Below are positions 21,230-32,949 of a stretch of DNA of 64,000 nt, piece after piece. The position numbers and the translations under genes are program-made. Each line of letters starts with the position of its first letter. The first letter of the stretch is position 1. The stretch comes from Patiria pectinifera (Eukaryota > Echinodermata > Asteroidea > Valvatida > Asterinidae): contig CM057145.1 of NCBI GenBank assembly GCA_029964075.1, forward strand, positions 186,001 to 250,000. The letters are read 5' to 3'. The notes under the pieces are model-generated. The model saw nothing but the letters and a program-made list of their open reading frames with translations. It made no database searches and was not told the origin of the DNA.

Positions 21230-22699
21230 TAGGTGTAACACGTTAGGGCAGGATTATGAATAAGGCTGATAATTGGTACTTATTTCAGGGGCGTATCAAA
21301 TATTTTATGACTGCGGTAGGGCGGGCATAGATGCTAAATTCTTTTCAATCTTTCAAACTTTGTAAGCCTTTTGTTAATCGCACACAAGAAAATAGCATTA
21401 GTTGTGACGTGGTGTCAAATTCAGACACTGCTCTGACGTGTGACTTGCACATGGTGTATTTGTTTAAAACAGCTCTTCAGCCAAACAATTCGTGTTGCAC
21501 CTATACGTGCATTAGTAGCCTATACAACCATTGTATCCAGCAGCAAAGCTAAGGAATCTTACAGGTCAAAGTTGTGAATTATTAACCACAAGTACGTTAG
21601 CATGAAGCAGGTCTTGGATCCTTACTTCTACTATGTCAATGAGTTGAATCAAGGCTAAGTTTGCTAAGTGTTGTTGACACTGGTATGAAAGTCCATGTGA
21701 ATGTTATATCAAAGTAGTCCTTCAATATAGTGCTTCAATATATACAGCGGGCCAAGTGCGCCGGACCTGCGTACGCAACGCCACCCCATTCAACAGGAAT
21801 TGGTATTTCGCAATGGTATTCAGCAATGTAAGAAGCCTCGTATAAACTTCACGTCACTAAAAGATTTACGTTGCCTGAAGTTCATCTTTAGATTATTTGT
21901 CAGAACTGTCATGAGATTAAAGTTCATGAGTATAACAATAAGGGAATAACAATCAACTTGGCTGGTTTTAAACAATCACGCTGATAATGGCCCGGACCGG
22001 TCCCATTCATAAATACCTTTGGGTCAAAAAGCCCCCCCCCCAAAAAAAAAAAAAGAAAAAAGAAAGAAACATTTAAGTAAGATCTGAGGCTTTGCATGGT
22101 GGAGATACTAAATAATGAAAGGTTTGCGGAAACACCATGTGCGAATAATTCTCAACTAAGAGAATGGTTCTGAACAGAACCAGAGGTATAAACTCGACGT
22201 TCCGGTCAGTATGCTCTGACCATCTTCCTGCAGACGGTCAGAAAAGAAAAATTTCCAACCATTCTGTTAAACAATTTAACATCATGCACACGGTACTTCA
22301 TGAAACACCCCTCTAGCTATGTCATGGTATGTGCCTCTCAATTTCAGTAGTCCCAATTTCAAAATGTGTAGAACCAGCCCTACGGTGTTCAATCAACCAT
22401 ATTAATAGGCCCGCAGGAACATATTTTTTTTGCCAGGGGGTGCTGACGAAGCGCAAAGCCATTTCAGGACGGGGACTTGGGTCTGCGTAAGGGCCCTGGA
22501 AGGGAAGCTCTGGGGTCTTGGGTTCTCTGTTGTGCAATATGAGCCACTTTTTGACACCATTACAAAAGTCATCTTTTTGGGGAAGAATGATTGCACCAAA
22601 ATGAACCATGTACATGTACATGTATTTAAAAAAATAATAATATAAATATATTTCCATCATAAAGTTGCTGTAAATATTCTTTTAACTGACCCAACGCAT

Positions 22700-23975
22700 T
22701 GTAGTTCAAACTGTAGCAAGACTATAAAGAGCTTTTGAAATAAATTATTAAAAAAAAGCGGCCCCCGAACCCCACGCCGCGGGGTTCGGGGACCGCTTAA
22801 AGGCCTCGAAGAAAAATAGATTCTGGACGATCTATGGTGCAATCTGAGGCAATTTCTAAGCACTAAAAAAAATTTAAAAACCAATTAACGAAGGAATTAT
22901 CATTAAACATCATTTGCGAGTTTGGAGTCATTCAATCAGCTATTGTGAGCTACAGAATTATATGCTTTATTTTTTTATTCGGGGACGAAAACAAGTGGGG
23001 GGGGGGGGACAACGATAAATATGATACACCCGCCTCCTACTCTAAGAAATGGGATCCGCAGGTGCCCATCTGCCCCCCGTGCCCCCACTTCTCTTCATTT
23101 GCCACTGCAGTGACTTTTGTATCAGCTTAGGTGTTTCTAATTTGGCGATACAACAATTTAAAAGGCCAAATTGGGAGTTTCAATTCTGTAAGACAACCTT
23201 TAAAAATGATTTGCGAAAAGATGCGGAAAGCTTTTAATCATTTCTTTTTGTACCACTGTTTTAATACAAGTCTTAACTTTCTTGGTACATGTGTAGTAGT
23301 CTAACATTTTATTTATAAAGTTCTGACAAAAACTGTTACGATTTTTCAAATTTTAGTTTTACATTTGGTTAAAAGAAAAGTGGCTGTGCACACGGTAGGG
23401 TAAAATGGGGGTAAGGTGGACACTGAGATAACTGGGACAAGTCTAGGTTTTCTTCACGAATTTTCTTTATAAATGAATCTTTACTGGACTAGAGATGTTT
23501 TTGTTCGAACAAACAGTTCAAAACTGTAGCAAGACTATAAAAAGCTTTTGAAATAAATTATTCAGCCAAGGGCGTCAATCGCTTCTCAAAAGTAAGGGTT
23601 CATACCTTGATCAGAACTGATGCGAGCGCGAAGCCCGAACGCCGGAGGTTCGTGGGAAAAATGGATTCTAGACACTTTGTGGTGCAATCTGAGGCAATTC
23701 CTAACCACTAAAAACAACCTTTTTTTAGCAAAGAAATTTTCATTAAAACATCCTTTTCGAGTTGGAAGTCATTAAAGCAGCTATTAAAGTAGCAATTTTT
23801 ATTCAGGGACAACAAATGTGGGGTTGGGACAACGATAATTTTGATGCACCTCCTCCTACTTTAAAAAGTGGGGTTTTAAAATGTCACCTTACAAAAAACA
23901 ATCAACTGGTGTGCCCCTGCCCCCCCCCCTCTGAATACGCCACTGCAGTGACGTTTGAAACAGCTCCATTCGTTT
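22700..23975. repeat. Internal direct duplication with period of about 814 bp
   Basis: Segments 22700-23130 and 23515-23975 share aactgtagcaagactataaa, ggtgcaatctgaggcaatt and gacaacgataa in the same order. Both halves include G-rich or C-rich tracts. No gene. Confidence 0.7.
22756..22798. other. GC-rich hairpin
   Basis: Arms of 18 bases (aagcggcccccgaacccc and ggggttcggggaccgctt) with one mismatch around a 7-base loop, in otherwise AT-rich DNA. Origin unknown; possibly the tip of a foldback element. Confidence 0.7.
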
Positions 23976-24892
23976 GCAATTTGGATATTGGCACCAATCA
24001 TTCTGACCAAACCTACCATTATGAAGGTAATATTAACATGAGCCAAGGTAGTTGCGCCTTCAGAGATATGAATTTTTCGAATAAACAAATTCTGTTTCTA
24101 GAATTGTCTCCTTTAGTTGGTTACTTCATGGATATTGATATTGACGATGCGTACTGATATTGGCTGTTGCTATGCTGATACCAAACCTGTCATTATTATT
24201 CTGAGTTAATCATTAAAGGCGCATACTCTGACATATTTGTGCATTCCTTAAAATGCAACTTTATGTTACATTCAACATTATTGTTAGTGTTTAATGTTGC
24301 CATGCTTAGGTCGCCTTGATGCCTTTATGGTTTTCATACTAATCCACGTTTCCCTCTTAACAGTAAAACTGTGACATCAAGACAGACATTTCGGTTTCAC
24401 ATCTGCTGAAGCCTAAAAAAGTCACCAGAATGTTTCGGGTTCAGTTGCTGTGGATATCGTGACTGCTAGTTGTTTTTGACAGTATTTGACAATACAATTA
24501 TGACAAAACGCTATGAACTTAAAGTTTTTAATAAACAGAATTTGGGGTTCACACTTTGAAGCGAAGTTCCCTTATCCGAGGAGTGTGTTCATAAAACTTG
24601 ACAAGGAAAAACAACTGAAACCCATTGTTACAAACTTGCCCTTTTCGAAAACTTTTACCATTAAACGTATGTCTCATAGTTTTCTTTCTTTTATACATTC
24701 CAGAGAAATGGGAAAAGGCAAATCATTTGTCTCATTTGTTGAATTCAATTCATAGACCCTTTAAAACGTAATCACGAAGAGTCATAATCATTTCACTTCA
24801 CACAAGCTTGAACAGTCCCGAAAATTACTGCTATTTTAATATAAAAACAATGTTCTTTTTGCTTTTCATAAAATGAATCAATGACGAAAACT

Positions 24893-25549
24893 CGTCACGG
24901 TTTTCACGAACCGCTACATACTATATATCATGTTGATTTTGAAGAAATGTGTTTTCGAGATAATCGCAAAAGGAGTTTGTCATATTTTAACAATTCAAGA
25001 AATACCACTTTGCAACAACTTCGTGCAGCAAGAAAACCATCACACGATTTTACGAGAGCTGAAGTTTTACATGAACCCGGTAATAGGACTTAAAACAGCA
25101 ATTATTTAGTGAAAATTAATTAGTAAAGATATGTGGCTCTTTGTGAAAACGCGAATTTAGGTTTCCGACATATTGGCCCTTTTCTGTTCAACGTGTATTT
25201 CCATAGGCGTGCGTAAGTACGCGCGCGCAGGTGGAAATGTAACAAAGATATATGGCTCTTCGTGAAAACGCAAATCTCATTTGACCTACTTTTACGTATT
25301 TCCGTGCAAGAGGTTTTGTACGCGTTCAAACGGCCAAAATGTATAAGGCTCTTCGTGAAAACGCAAAATGCATTTATCGAGATTTCTGCCCCTTGCAACA
25401 TTAATGTTACTTAGAAATTAATGATGTTTTGCTTACAGAAACATGTCAAAATCGTTAAGTACATTGTTTTAATGCGAAATATTGAACAAAATCAAAATCG
25501 AATCAATTGTAATTTTTGACATATGTGACTCTTCGTGAAAACGGTGACG
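24893..25549. mobile_element. MITE with AACT target duplication in tandem unit copy A
   Basis: Ends CGTCACGGTTTTCACGAA and TTCGTGAAAACGGTGACG are inverted repeats; AACT flanks both sides (24889-24892 and 25550-25553). Copies B and D show the uninterrupted sequence (aaaactgtccc near 31342 and 35643). Inside, the phrase ctcttcgtgaaaacg recurs about every 100 bases. Related pieces lie in gene 1 at 51719-52010 and 53880-54575. Confidence 0.85.
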
Positions 25550-26229
25550 AACTGTCCCTTCGTCAGGCTGAATCAACTGGGAAACCTATACTAGTTCCAA
25601 AAAAGTCCTTCGGCCCACCAAACAGCCTGAGACCTGATGACGTCATGCTTTGTTTACATGTGCACTTTCCTATGTGGTAGACGGTCCCTACTTCGTCTGG
25701 CATCCCGACTTGGCTCCCAGAGGAAAGTGCATATGTAAACAAAGCCATTACGTTATTAGGTATCAGGTCTATTGCGGCATTTCAGTGGCGTATCTAGGAG
25801 GAGGGGTGGTGCAACCCGCCTTTCAGCCACTGACTAATGTTAGGATACTAGTACATTTCACTATAAGGGGCGATCCTTCGGCACGCGTCATATAACCCAC
25901 TTTAAAAGTTACATCCGCCGCTGCGTGTTCCCTACCTACATTCATCGCCCATACCATTGCATGCTATAGCTGCTGAGGTTATCTTACATGTCAAAGTTGT
26001 GAATTATAGACCACAAGTTGGCTTGAATGCGTCTTGAGTCTTTCCATTATATCAATGAGCTTGAGCAAAGCTACGTGTGTCTGCTAAGTGTTGTTGACAC
26101 TGGTATGAAAGTCCATTCCATTGGTGAGCCGGCGGGTTCCGCGTAGGCTACCCCGCACCGTTCAACAAAAAAAGAAAGAAGGAATTTCGCAATAACGTCA
26201 TTGGGCTTGTGAAAGCCTATATGCATTTT

Positions 26230-28640
26230 CGGGTACATTCTTTGAAACTCACAAGATCACTTAAAGATACCTCAGGAGTTCAAAACCACTCGATGCCGTT
26301 TTTCTGACCCTATTATTGGTGGGGCCATGACTTTAAAAGTGGGGGGGGGGGGGGGGGTTTCGTGTGCAAAAAAAATGATTCAGATAATTTCACTTTTTCT
26401 TTAGCATTTGGACAGCTCACTCAAGTGCTACATGACGAGAAAAAAAAATATTCCAGAATTTTGCCTCTTTTGGGTGGGGCTTATTTTCTTAATGGACATT
26501 TGTGTTAGTGTTTTGGGTTTTTGTTTCCGTTTAGTACAGTTAACCGGATGGACACACTGTTCACCTGTCAAATTATTCCAAAAAAAGTCTTACACAGCCC
26601 CAGTTTGGGGTGTTTCACATTTTTTTTTTCAGAAAAGAGGGCAATTCCAAAAGTGGGCTTGCGTATACATTCTTTGAAACTCCGAGGATCACCTATGGAC
26701 ACCTCAAGAAGTCCAACAAAATTGTTTGGTCCCATTTTTCCAACGCCTCTAGGGTTGCCATTTTGAATTTCCAAATGGCAGCCATGTTAAACGTACATTG
26801 ACAAAAAAAATCGACTTTTGAGACTGTTATGTTTTGATCTTTAATATCGTATCTTGAATATAATGCTGACCACCTTGACAGTATACTCAAACTGTAACAA
26901 CTATTTTAAACTTCGAAATAGCCACAACTTACCGTTAATTTTGAGTATATTATTTGTACTTATTTGAAAAAGTCTTAAAATGACAGAGTTCAATGAATCG
27001 AAGAGCATAGTAATCAAGCTCAGATGATTAAGTGAATGAAATATAAATCACTTGTAATTGGACACAAGTTGATGAGGCTTTTGATGATATCTATGACCTT
27101 ATAGTTCAGAAAGAAAAGCTGGAGACATACAGGCATCTCTCCATAGTTTCACTTTGTCATTTTTTTTTAATTACTTTTTCCAATAAGTGCAAATACCGGT
27201 AGTATCTTTTATACAGGGTGTTTCATAAAAAGGAAACCGTTCTTATTTTGTTGATTTCTCGGGTATTACTAATTATTTAGGAAAATGGTAACCATCATCT
27301 GTTAGATAACAATGTCTTCTTTTTCTTGACACCACAAACTCCATTTTACCGTCACAGATGACTGAGCACCAAGTGATGTAACTGACATGCCTAAAATGGC
27401 CTTGTACCACACGCACAATAATACCAACAGCAGTTAATAGAGAGAGATGTTATCAGGAATGCGTTCACAGCAATGAGAACCAGGGCAGAGATTTGCGTCG
27501 AAAGGAATTGGGGGCATGTTGAAGGACAAGTGGGGTTAACGGGGACAGTGATAAACCTTGATGTGTTTTAGCAATTGAATAAATGACTTTGATTATGTAT
27601 GTCCTGGATTTTGTTATTTTCAACATGCTGAAAACTGTCAATTGGTCTTATGGTGCATGTGGTACAAGGCCATTTCTGGCATGTCATTTACATCACTTGG
27701 TGCTCAGTCACCCGGGACGGAAAAATGGAGTTCGTTGCGTTAAGAAAAAGAAGACATTATTATGTAACAGATAGTGGTTACCATTTTCCTCAATAAGTAG
27801 TCATACCCCAGAAATCAAAAAAATAAGCCCGGTTACCTTTTTTTTTTAAATACCCTGTATAAACTGTAGGTGGCGGCCATTTTGAAGTTTAAAATAGTTG
27901 TTACAGTTTGAGTGTACTGTCAAGGAGGTCAGCATTGTATTCAGGATACAAAAATCAAAACATAAATGTCTCAAAAGTTAATTATTTAGTCAATATATAA
28001 GTGTACAATATGTAGGATAGCTGTTTAAAATGGCTGCCATTAATAAATCCAAAATGGCAACCCTAGTGGCGTTGCACAAATTGGGACCAACCAATTTTGT
28101 TGAACTTGTTAAGGTGTCCATAGGTGGTCCTGAGAGTTTCAAAGAATGTATACCTGAAATGAATTGGGGCTCTCGCAAACCCACTTGGAATATGCCCATT
28201 TTTTATGAAAAACAACAACAAATGTCACACCCCAAAAAACGAAAACATTTTTTAAAGCCTTGACAGGTAAGCATTCTGTTCACCAGTTTTGCTGTACTAA
28301 ATGGAAACAAATACCCCCAAAACGGAAAAAAAAAATTCCGTTACATCTCCATTCTCTGTTACATTTGCCCCCTGCTTTTATATAACGTGGCCCCACCCCC
28401 GAAGAGGCAACATTCCAGATTATTTTTTTTCGTGATGAAGCACTTGGGTGAGCTGTCCAAATGCTTACAAGAAAAGTGAAATTATATGAATCATTTTTGG
28501 CGCACGAAGCCCCCACTTTTTAAAGGCATATCCCCGCCCATAAAAGGGTCAGAAAAAATGGTTTTAAGTGGTTTTGAACTCCTTGAGGTATTTTTCAGTG
28601 ATCCTAAGAGTTTCGAAGAATGTACCGGAAAATTGCAAAT
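26230..28640. mobile_element. Large foldback element (near-palindrome, about 2.4 kb)
   Basis: The two halves are inverted copies: for example 26236 cattctttgaaactcacaag pairs with 28605-28625; the ccaacaaaattgtttggtcc block (26714) pairs with 28083-28105; and caaactgtaacaactatttt (26889) pairs with 27895-27915. Centre near 27.45 kb. No transposase found, so it is non-autonomous. A second MITE (27216-27861) sits at its centre. Confidence 0.8.
27216..27861. mobile_element. Nested MITE with tacagggtgtttcat ends
   Basis: Left end atacagggtgtttcataaaa and right end accctgtat are inverted; flanks read TATA on each side, consistent with TA duplication. The arms pair along their length (the tggccttgtaccac and gtggtacaaggcca blocks). 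It is nested at the centre of the larger foldback. Confidence 0.8.
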
Positions 28641-30892
28641 GGGAGGTCATTTCCACCGTAAGCCCATTCACTAAATAGCACTAAGCAGTATAGGAAGCTT
28701 TAAATACAGTTGACGTCACTAAAAGATTAATTTTGCCTCAGTCTCATCATTACAACACACACACATACGCTTTTGTTTATGGTAAAAATTGAGGATTTTC
28801 TGTTGTTCCTCTTCCCTTTTCGCAACAGCTCTCATTGGTTTTGTACAACCAACCGAGGAGTCCTCGATTCCGTTGGTTCCTGTCCTCGATTCATCGACGA
28901 TGTTGCACGTGTGCACCATAATTAATGCCAGCATACACACATGCACACATAGCTTTAAAAAAATCAGGGTCATGCATAGCAGTTGTCAAAACCGTTGTGA
29001 GATTAAATGGATGAATATTAGATGTTCCTGAATGAAATTAGAAATACGGAGTTTGGTTGATAATTTGATATGACTTTACTTCCCCTGAACGACAACTTAT
29101 GACAGTTAATCGTACCGGTGATTATCATTCAGGAAACATCAATTTGTTTCAGTTATTTTTGGAACTAACGTTTCCTACCTCTTGCACCGATTACCGAAGA
29201 CTCCTCGCAAACAGCTACATCACAGCCTTGCAAATGGACGGTCACTGGGTTCTGGGTACAGATTCAGACACAAATCCACCGATGTCCATCAACGAAAAGG
29301 TTTAGTTCTCAAATATAGCGTTGTCGTTGGCTGACTGTTAGTAGGGCCCGAGTTGTGACATTGGCTTTACTGTGTGAAATGATCGCGTGATGCCAGAAAC
29401 GTGAAATGACGTTCAACGGGACTATTTTTCCAATCAAGAATAGTTCGCTAATCCTACTGCGTTTGACATGTACGCGTATTGATATTGGCATCTGTCATTC
29501 TTACCAAACCTACCATTATGCAGTTAATATTAACAGTTACCAAGGTGCGCCTTCAGAGATATGAATCTTTTGAATAAACAAAACAAACTTCAGCATTGTT
29601 ATGGTGTTTCCAGAATGTTCTCCTTTAGTTGGTTACTTCATTGCTATTGATATTGACGACGCTTACTGATATCGGCTGTCGTTATGTTTATACCAAACCT
29701 GTCATTTATTATTCCGATTTAATCATTAAAGACGCATACTCTGCGTATTTGTGCATTCCTTGAAATGCAACTTCATTTTACATTCAACATTATTTTTAGT
29801 GTTTATATTGCCACGTGTAGGTCGTCTTGATGCCTTTTTTTATGGTTTTTATACTAATGCACGTTTCCATATTTATGAGCAAAACTGTGACGTCAAGGCA
29901 GACATTTCAGTTTCACATCTGCTGAAGCCTAAAAAGTCCCCAGAATGTTAGGGGTTGGCTGTGAATATTTTGACTGCTTTAAGTGGTTCATTTTTTGTTT
30001 CAGACAGTATATGACAATACTATTTTTCTTTTGCAATGGTATTAAGCAATGTAAAAAACCTCACGTCACTTAAAGATTTCTCTTTCCTTAATCTCATCTT
30101 TACAAAAGTCTTTACACACACAAGCACGTTTGTTTTAATCCAGGATTTTCTTTTGTTCCTCTTCCCTTTTTCCTTTGTTTACACACTTACCTTTTTGCAA
30201 CAGCTCTCATTTTTTTTTGTACGAGTTTTCTAACGGAGGAGTCCTCGAATTGGTTCCTGTCCTCGATTCATCGATGATGTTGCACATGTATGTCCTCGAT
30301 TTACACCATAACTAAACGCCAGTATACACATATACACAAACAGCTTTAATAATTTTAGAGACTGGCATTGTAATTTTCAGAATCGTTGTGAGATTAAAGT
30401 TGATGAGTATAATACTAAGTGAATAAATATGAACTTGGCTGGTTTTAAACAAGTACGTTTTAAAACCGGCTAGAGACTGGACCCCAGTCCCATTCATGAA
30501 TACCTTTGGGTCAAAAAGCCAAAACCAGGAAACCAAAAACAGAAATTTCCAACGATTTTGTTCAACAATTTTACTTCGTGTCCTTTAAAACACCAATCTA
30601 GCTCTACTATGATGTAAATCAAATTAGGTTTTGCCCTTTACCGACGTATAAACACTATATACTCAGTGTGTTGCCTCCGGGGTGAAAGTTGGAAACAAAT
30701 CCCTCGGTGGGATTCGAATTCACGGCCTCCTGCTTTCCAACCCTCAGTTGTCAACCGTTTGAGTGTTACAAAAGGTGCACTTTTCGAAACTGTTACCATT
30801 TTACGGACGTTTCACAGTTGTTATACATCCCAGAGAAATAGAAATTAGCCAGTGATAGTCTCAAGTGTTAAATTCATTTTATTGACCCTTTT

Positions 30893-31228
30893 ATCCTAAA
30901 AGGGCTTGGCTATTTTGATTATCTCTCAGCCGGGGGTGGGGGATTCCGCACCCCCCAAGATCTCAGCCCTTGGGTTTTTGAATTATAGATAATTTATTTA
31001 TTTTATGCATGGATGGTTATTCTGCTCTGTGTACACTACGTATTTTGGGAAAGGCAGTTTGGGAAAGTTTTTCGTTGTGCGGCAACACGTTGTCCAATTT
31101 TTATGTCTTTGGTATCAAAGGATGCGCAAGGCTCGAGGCTAAAAATTCAGGACAGTTTGGGTCGCTTTTTTGTTAAAGCTATCGCGGAAAAAAGTTGGGG
31201 GAGGATTCCGCCTGGCCCCTTTAACGTT
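30893..31228. mobile_element. TTAA-flanked MITE, copy in tandem unit B
   Basis: Same element as at 35100-35517: begins cctaaaagggcttggctatt and ends with ggcccctttaacgttaa. The left flank is TTAT, a one-base decay of TTAA. A G-rich run follows each end. Confidence 0.7.
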
Positions 31229-31734
31229 AAAACATAACCACAAAGAGCCCTAATCATTTTTCTTCACACAAGCTGGAGCAATTCCGAAAATTAATGCAAT
31301 TTTGATAAAAACAATCTTTCATTTGCTTTTCATACCATAAATCGATGACTAAAACTGTCCCTGTACCATGCTGAAGCAACTGGGAAACCTATACTAGTTC
31401 AACACAAGTCCTTCCGCCCACAAATGGAGGCGTGTCAGTGGCGTATCAAAAAACGAGGGGTGTTTCAACCCGCCTTTCAGCCACTGACTAATGTTATGAT
31501 ACCAGTAAAATGGGGTCACAACTATTAAACTGAATGCTACAATTCCTAAATATAATTGTCACTGCCTTGGAATGCAGGAGAAAGCCTCATTTCAAATCTT
31601 TCTGGGGCATACCCCTAGCAGGGCGCGCCGTCAGCACGCGTCATATCAACCACCGTTTATTAAAGCCTAAAAAGTTGCGTGTTTCCTACCTACATTCATC
31701 GCCCACACAGACTACCATTGCATGCTGTAGCTGC

Positions 31735-32949
31735 TGAGGTTATCTTACATGTCAAAGTTGTGAATTGAATCGGGCTTGAATCGGGCCTCTAGTCCTTCCT
31801 TTATGTCAATCAGCTTGATCACAGCTAGGTGTCTGTTAAGTGTTGTTGATACTGTTATGAAAGTCCAATGGCATCAAATATCAAAGGACTCCTGCAATAT
31901 AGTGCTTGAAAACGTGTGCAGTGTATTACAAAAACAGATTAAGAATCGGTCATTTTGTTCAGATTCGGGTCTGATTAAAAAGATTCGTTAAAACAAATCA
32001 TGGTTTCGCTGTTGGTAATAATTATAGGAAAGTTCTGAGTCCAAATCTGGGCAGATGGATAAAAGTTTGTAATTGAAGGAACACTTTAATGTCACCAAAT
32101 TTGTAGATATTCCTGCTCCTTTATAAAACAATGTGGAGCATATATAATGTTTTTATGTATTGGAAATTAGTCAGAGAGAAGAGAACATTTGAAATAAACC
32201 AACTTTCCAATACTTAAAAGTGTTATGGACCTTATGCGTTGTAAACAACCCAGAGGGCACCCTTTGTTACTTTAATTTAGTAACAGCGAATGCACGAGAG
32301 GTTTACTCATGCCTTTGCACGAAACATAAAACCATTGCCAGTGTTGTAGTACTCGTACTAGGTACTCGTACTCAACTACTCGAGTACTTTTTTTGAGTAC
32401 CCGTACACGTACTCGTACTCGAATGTCAAAGTACTCGTACTCGAAATGACGGTACTCGTACTCGGGCAGCAAAGTACTCGTACTCGACATGTCGAAATAG
32501 TACTCGATCATTAAGGTACTCGTTCTCGAATAGCTGTACTCGGGGGAAAATGGTATAAAGCTTTACTTACCATGGCCTTATTTTATTAACTGGAAAACCT
32601 ATACTAGTTCAACAAAAGTCCTTCCGCCCATCAATGGAGGCGTGTCAGTGGCGTATTAAGAAGGAGGGGTGTTGCAACCCGCCTTTCAGCCACTGAATAA
32701 GGTTAGGATACAATTGAAATGGGGTCACAACGAATAAACGAAATGCTGAAGTTCCTAAATATAATTTTTACTGCTTTGGAATGCAGGAGAAAGCATTATT
32801 TCAAATCCTTCTGGGGCATGCCCCCTAGCAGAGCGTGCCTTCGGAACTCGTCATATCACCCACCGTTTACTAAAACTTAAAAGCTACATCCGCCGCTGTG
32901 TGTTCCCTACCTACATTCATCGCCCATACAGACTACCATTGCATGCTAT
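31735..32949. repeat. Tandem unit copy C (about 1.2 kb, internally deleted)
   Basis: Starts with the landmark block, then gcagtgtattac and ttcgttaaaacaaatcatgg as in copy E, and rejoins at aactggaaaacctatactag (32590). The middle of the long unit is missing and a tactcg minisatellite is inserted. Confidence 0.65.
32346..32545. repeat. Short-period minisatellite of GTACTCGTACTCG units
   Basis: About 200 bases of tandem tactcg/gtactcg blocks (6 and 12-13 base periods) with spacers. Read on the minus strand it gives an artificial Tyr-Glu-Tyr-Glu chain; not a gene. Confidence 0.9.

Larger units (their letters stand above)
21540..25969. repeat. Tandem unit copy A (about 4.4 kb)
   Basis: First of five head-to-tail copies of a long non-coding unit that starts with a landmark tcaaagttgtgaattatt and goes on through shared blocks: tgttgttgacactggtatga, cttggctggttttaaaca, tagctatgtcatggtatgtg, ttgatattgacgatgcgtac, tttgaagcgaagttccctta and aactgggaaacctatactag. 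This copy carries an 814-base internal duplication and a MITE (24893-25549) not present in copies B and D. Confidence 0.75.
25970..31734. repeat. Tandem unit copy B (about 5.8 kb with insertions)
   Basis: Second copy of the long unit. It is enlarged by the 2.4 kb foldback element at 26230-28640 and a TTAA-type MITE at 30893-31228. Blocks shared with copies A and D include ccgattaccgaagactc (29187, with 34067) and gatattggcatctgtcat (29483). Confidence 0.7.

Noticed and set aside
32272-32511. Tyr/Glu-repeat protein on the minus strand
   Set aside because: Translation of a tactcg simple repeat.
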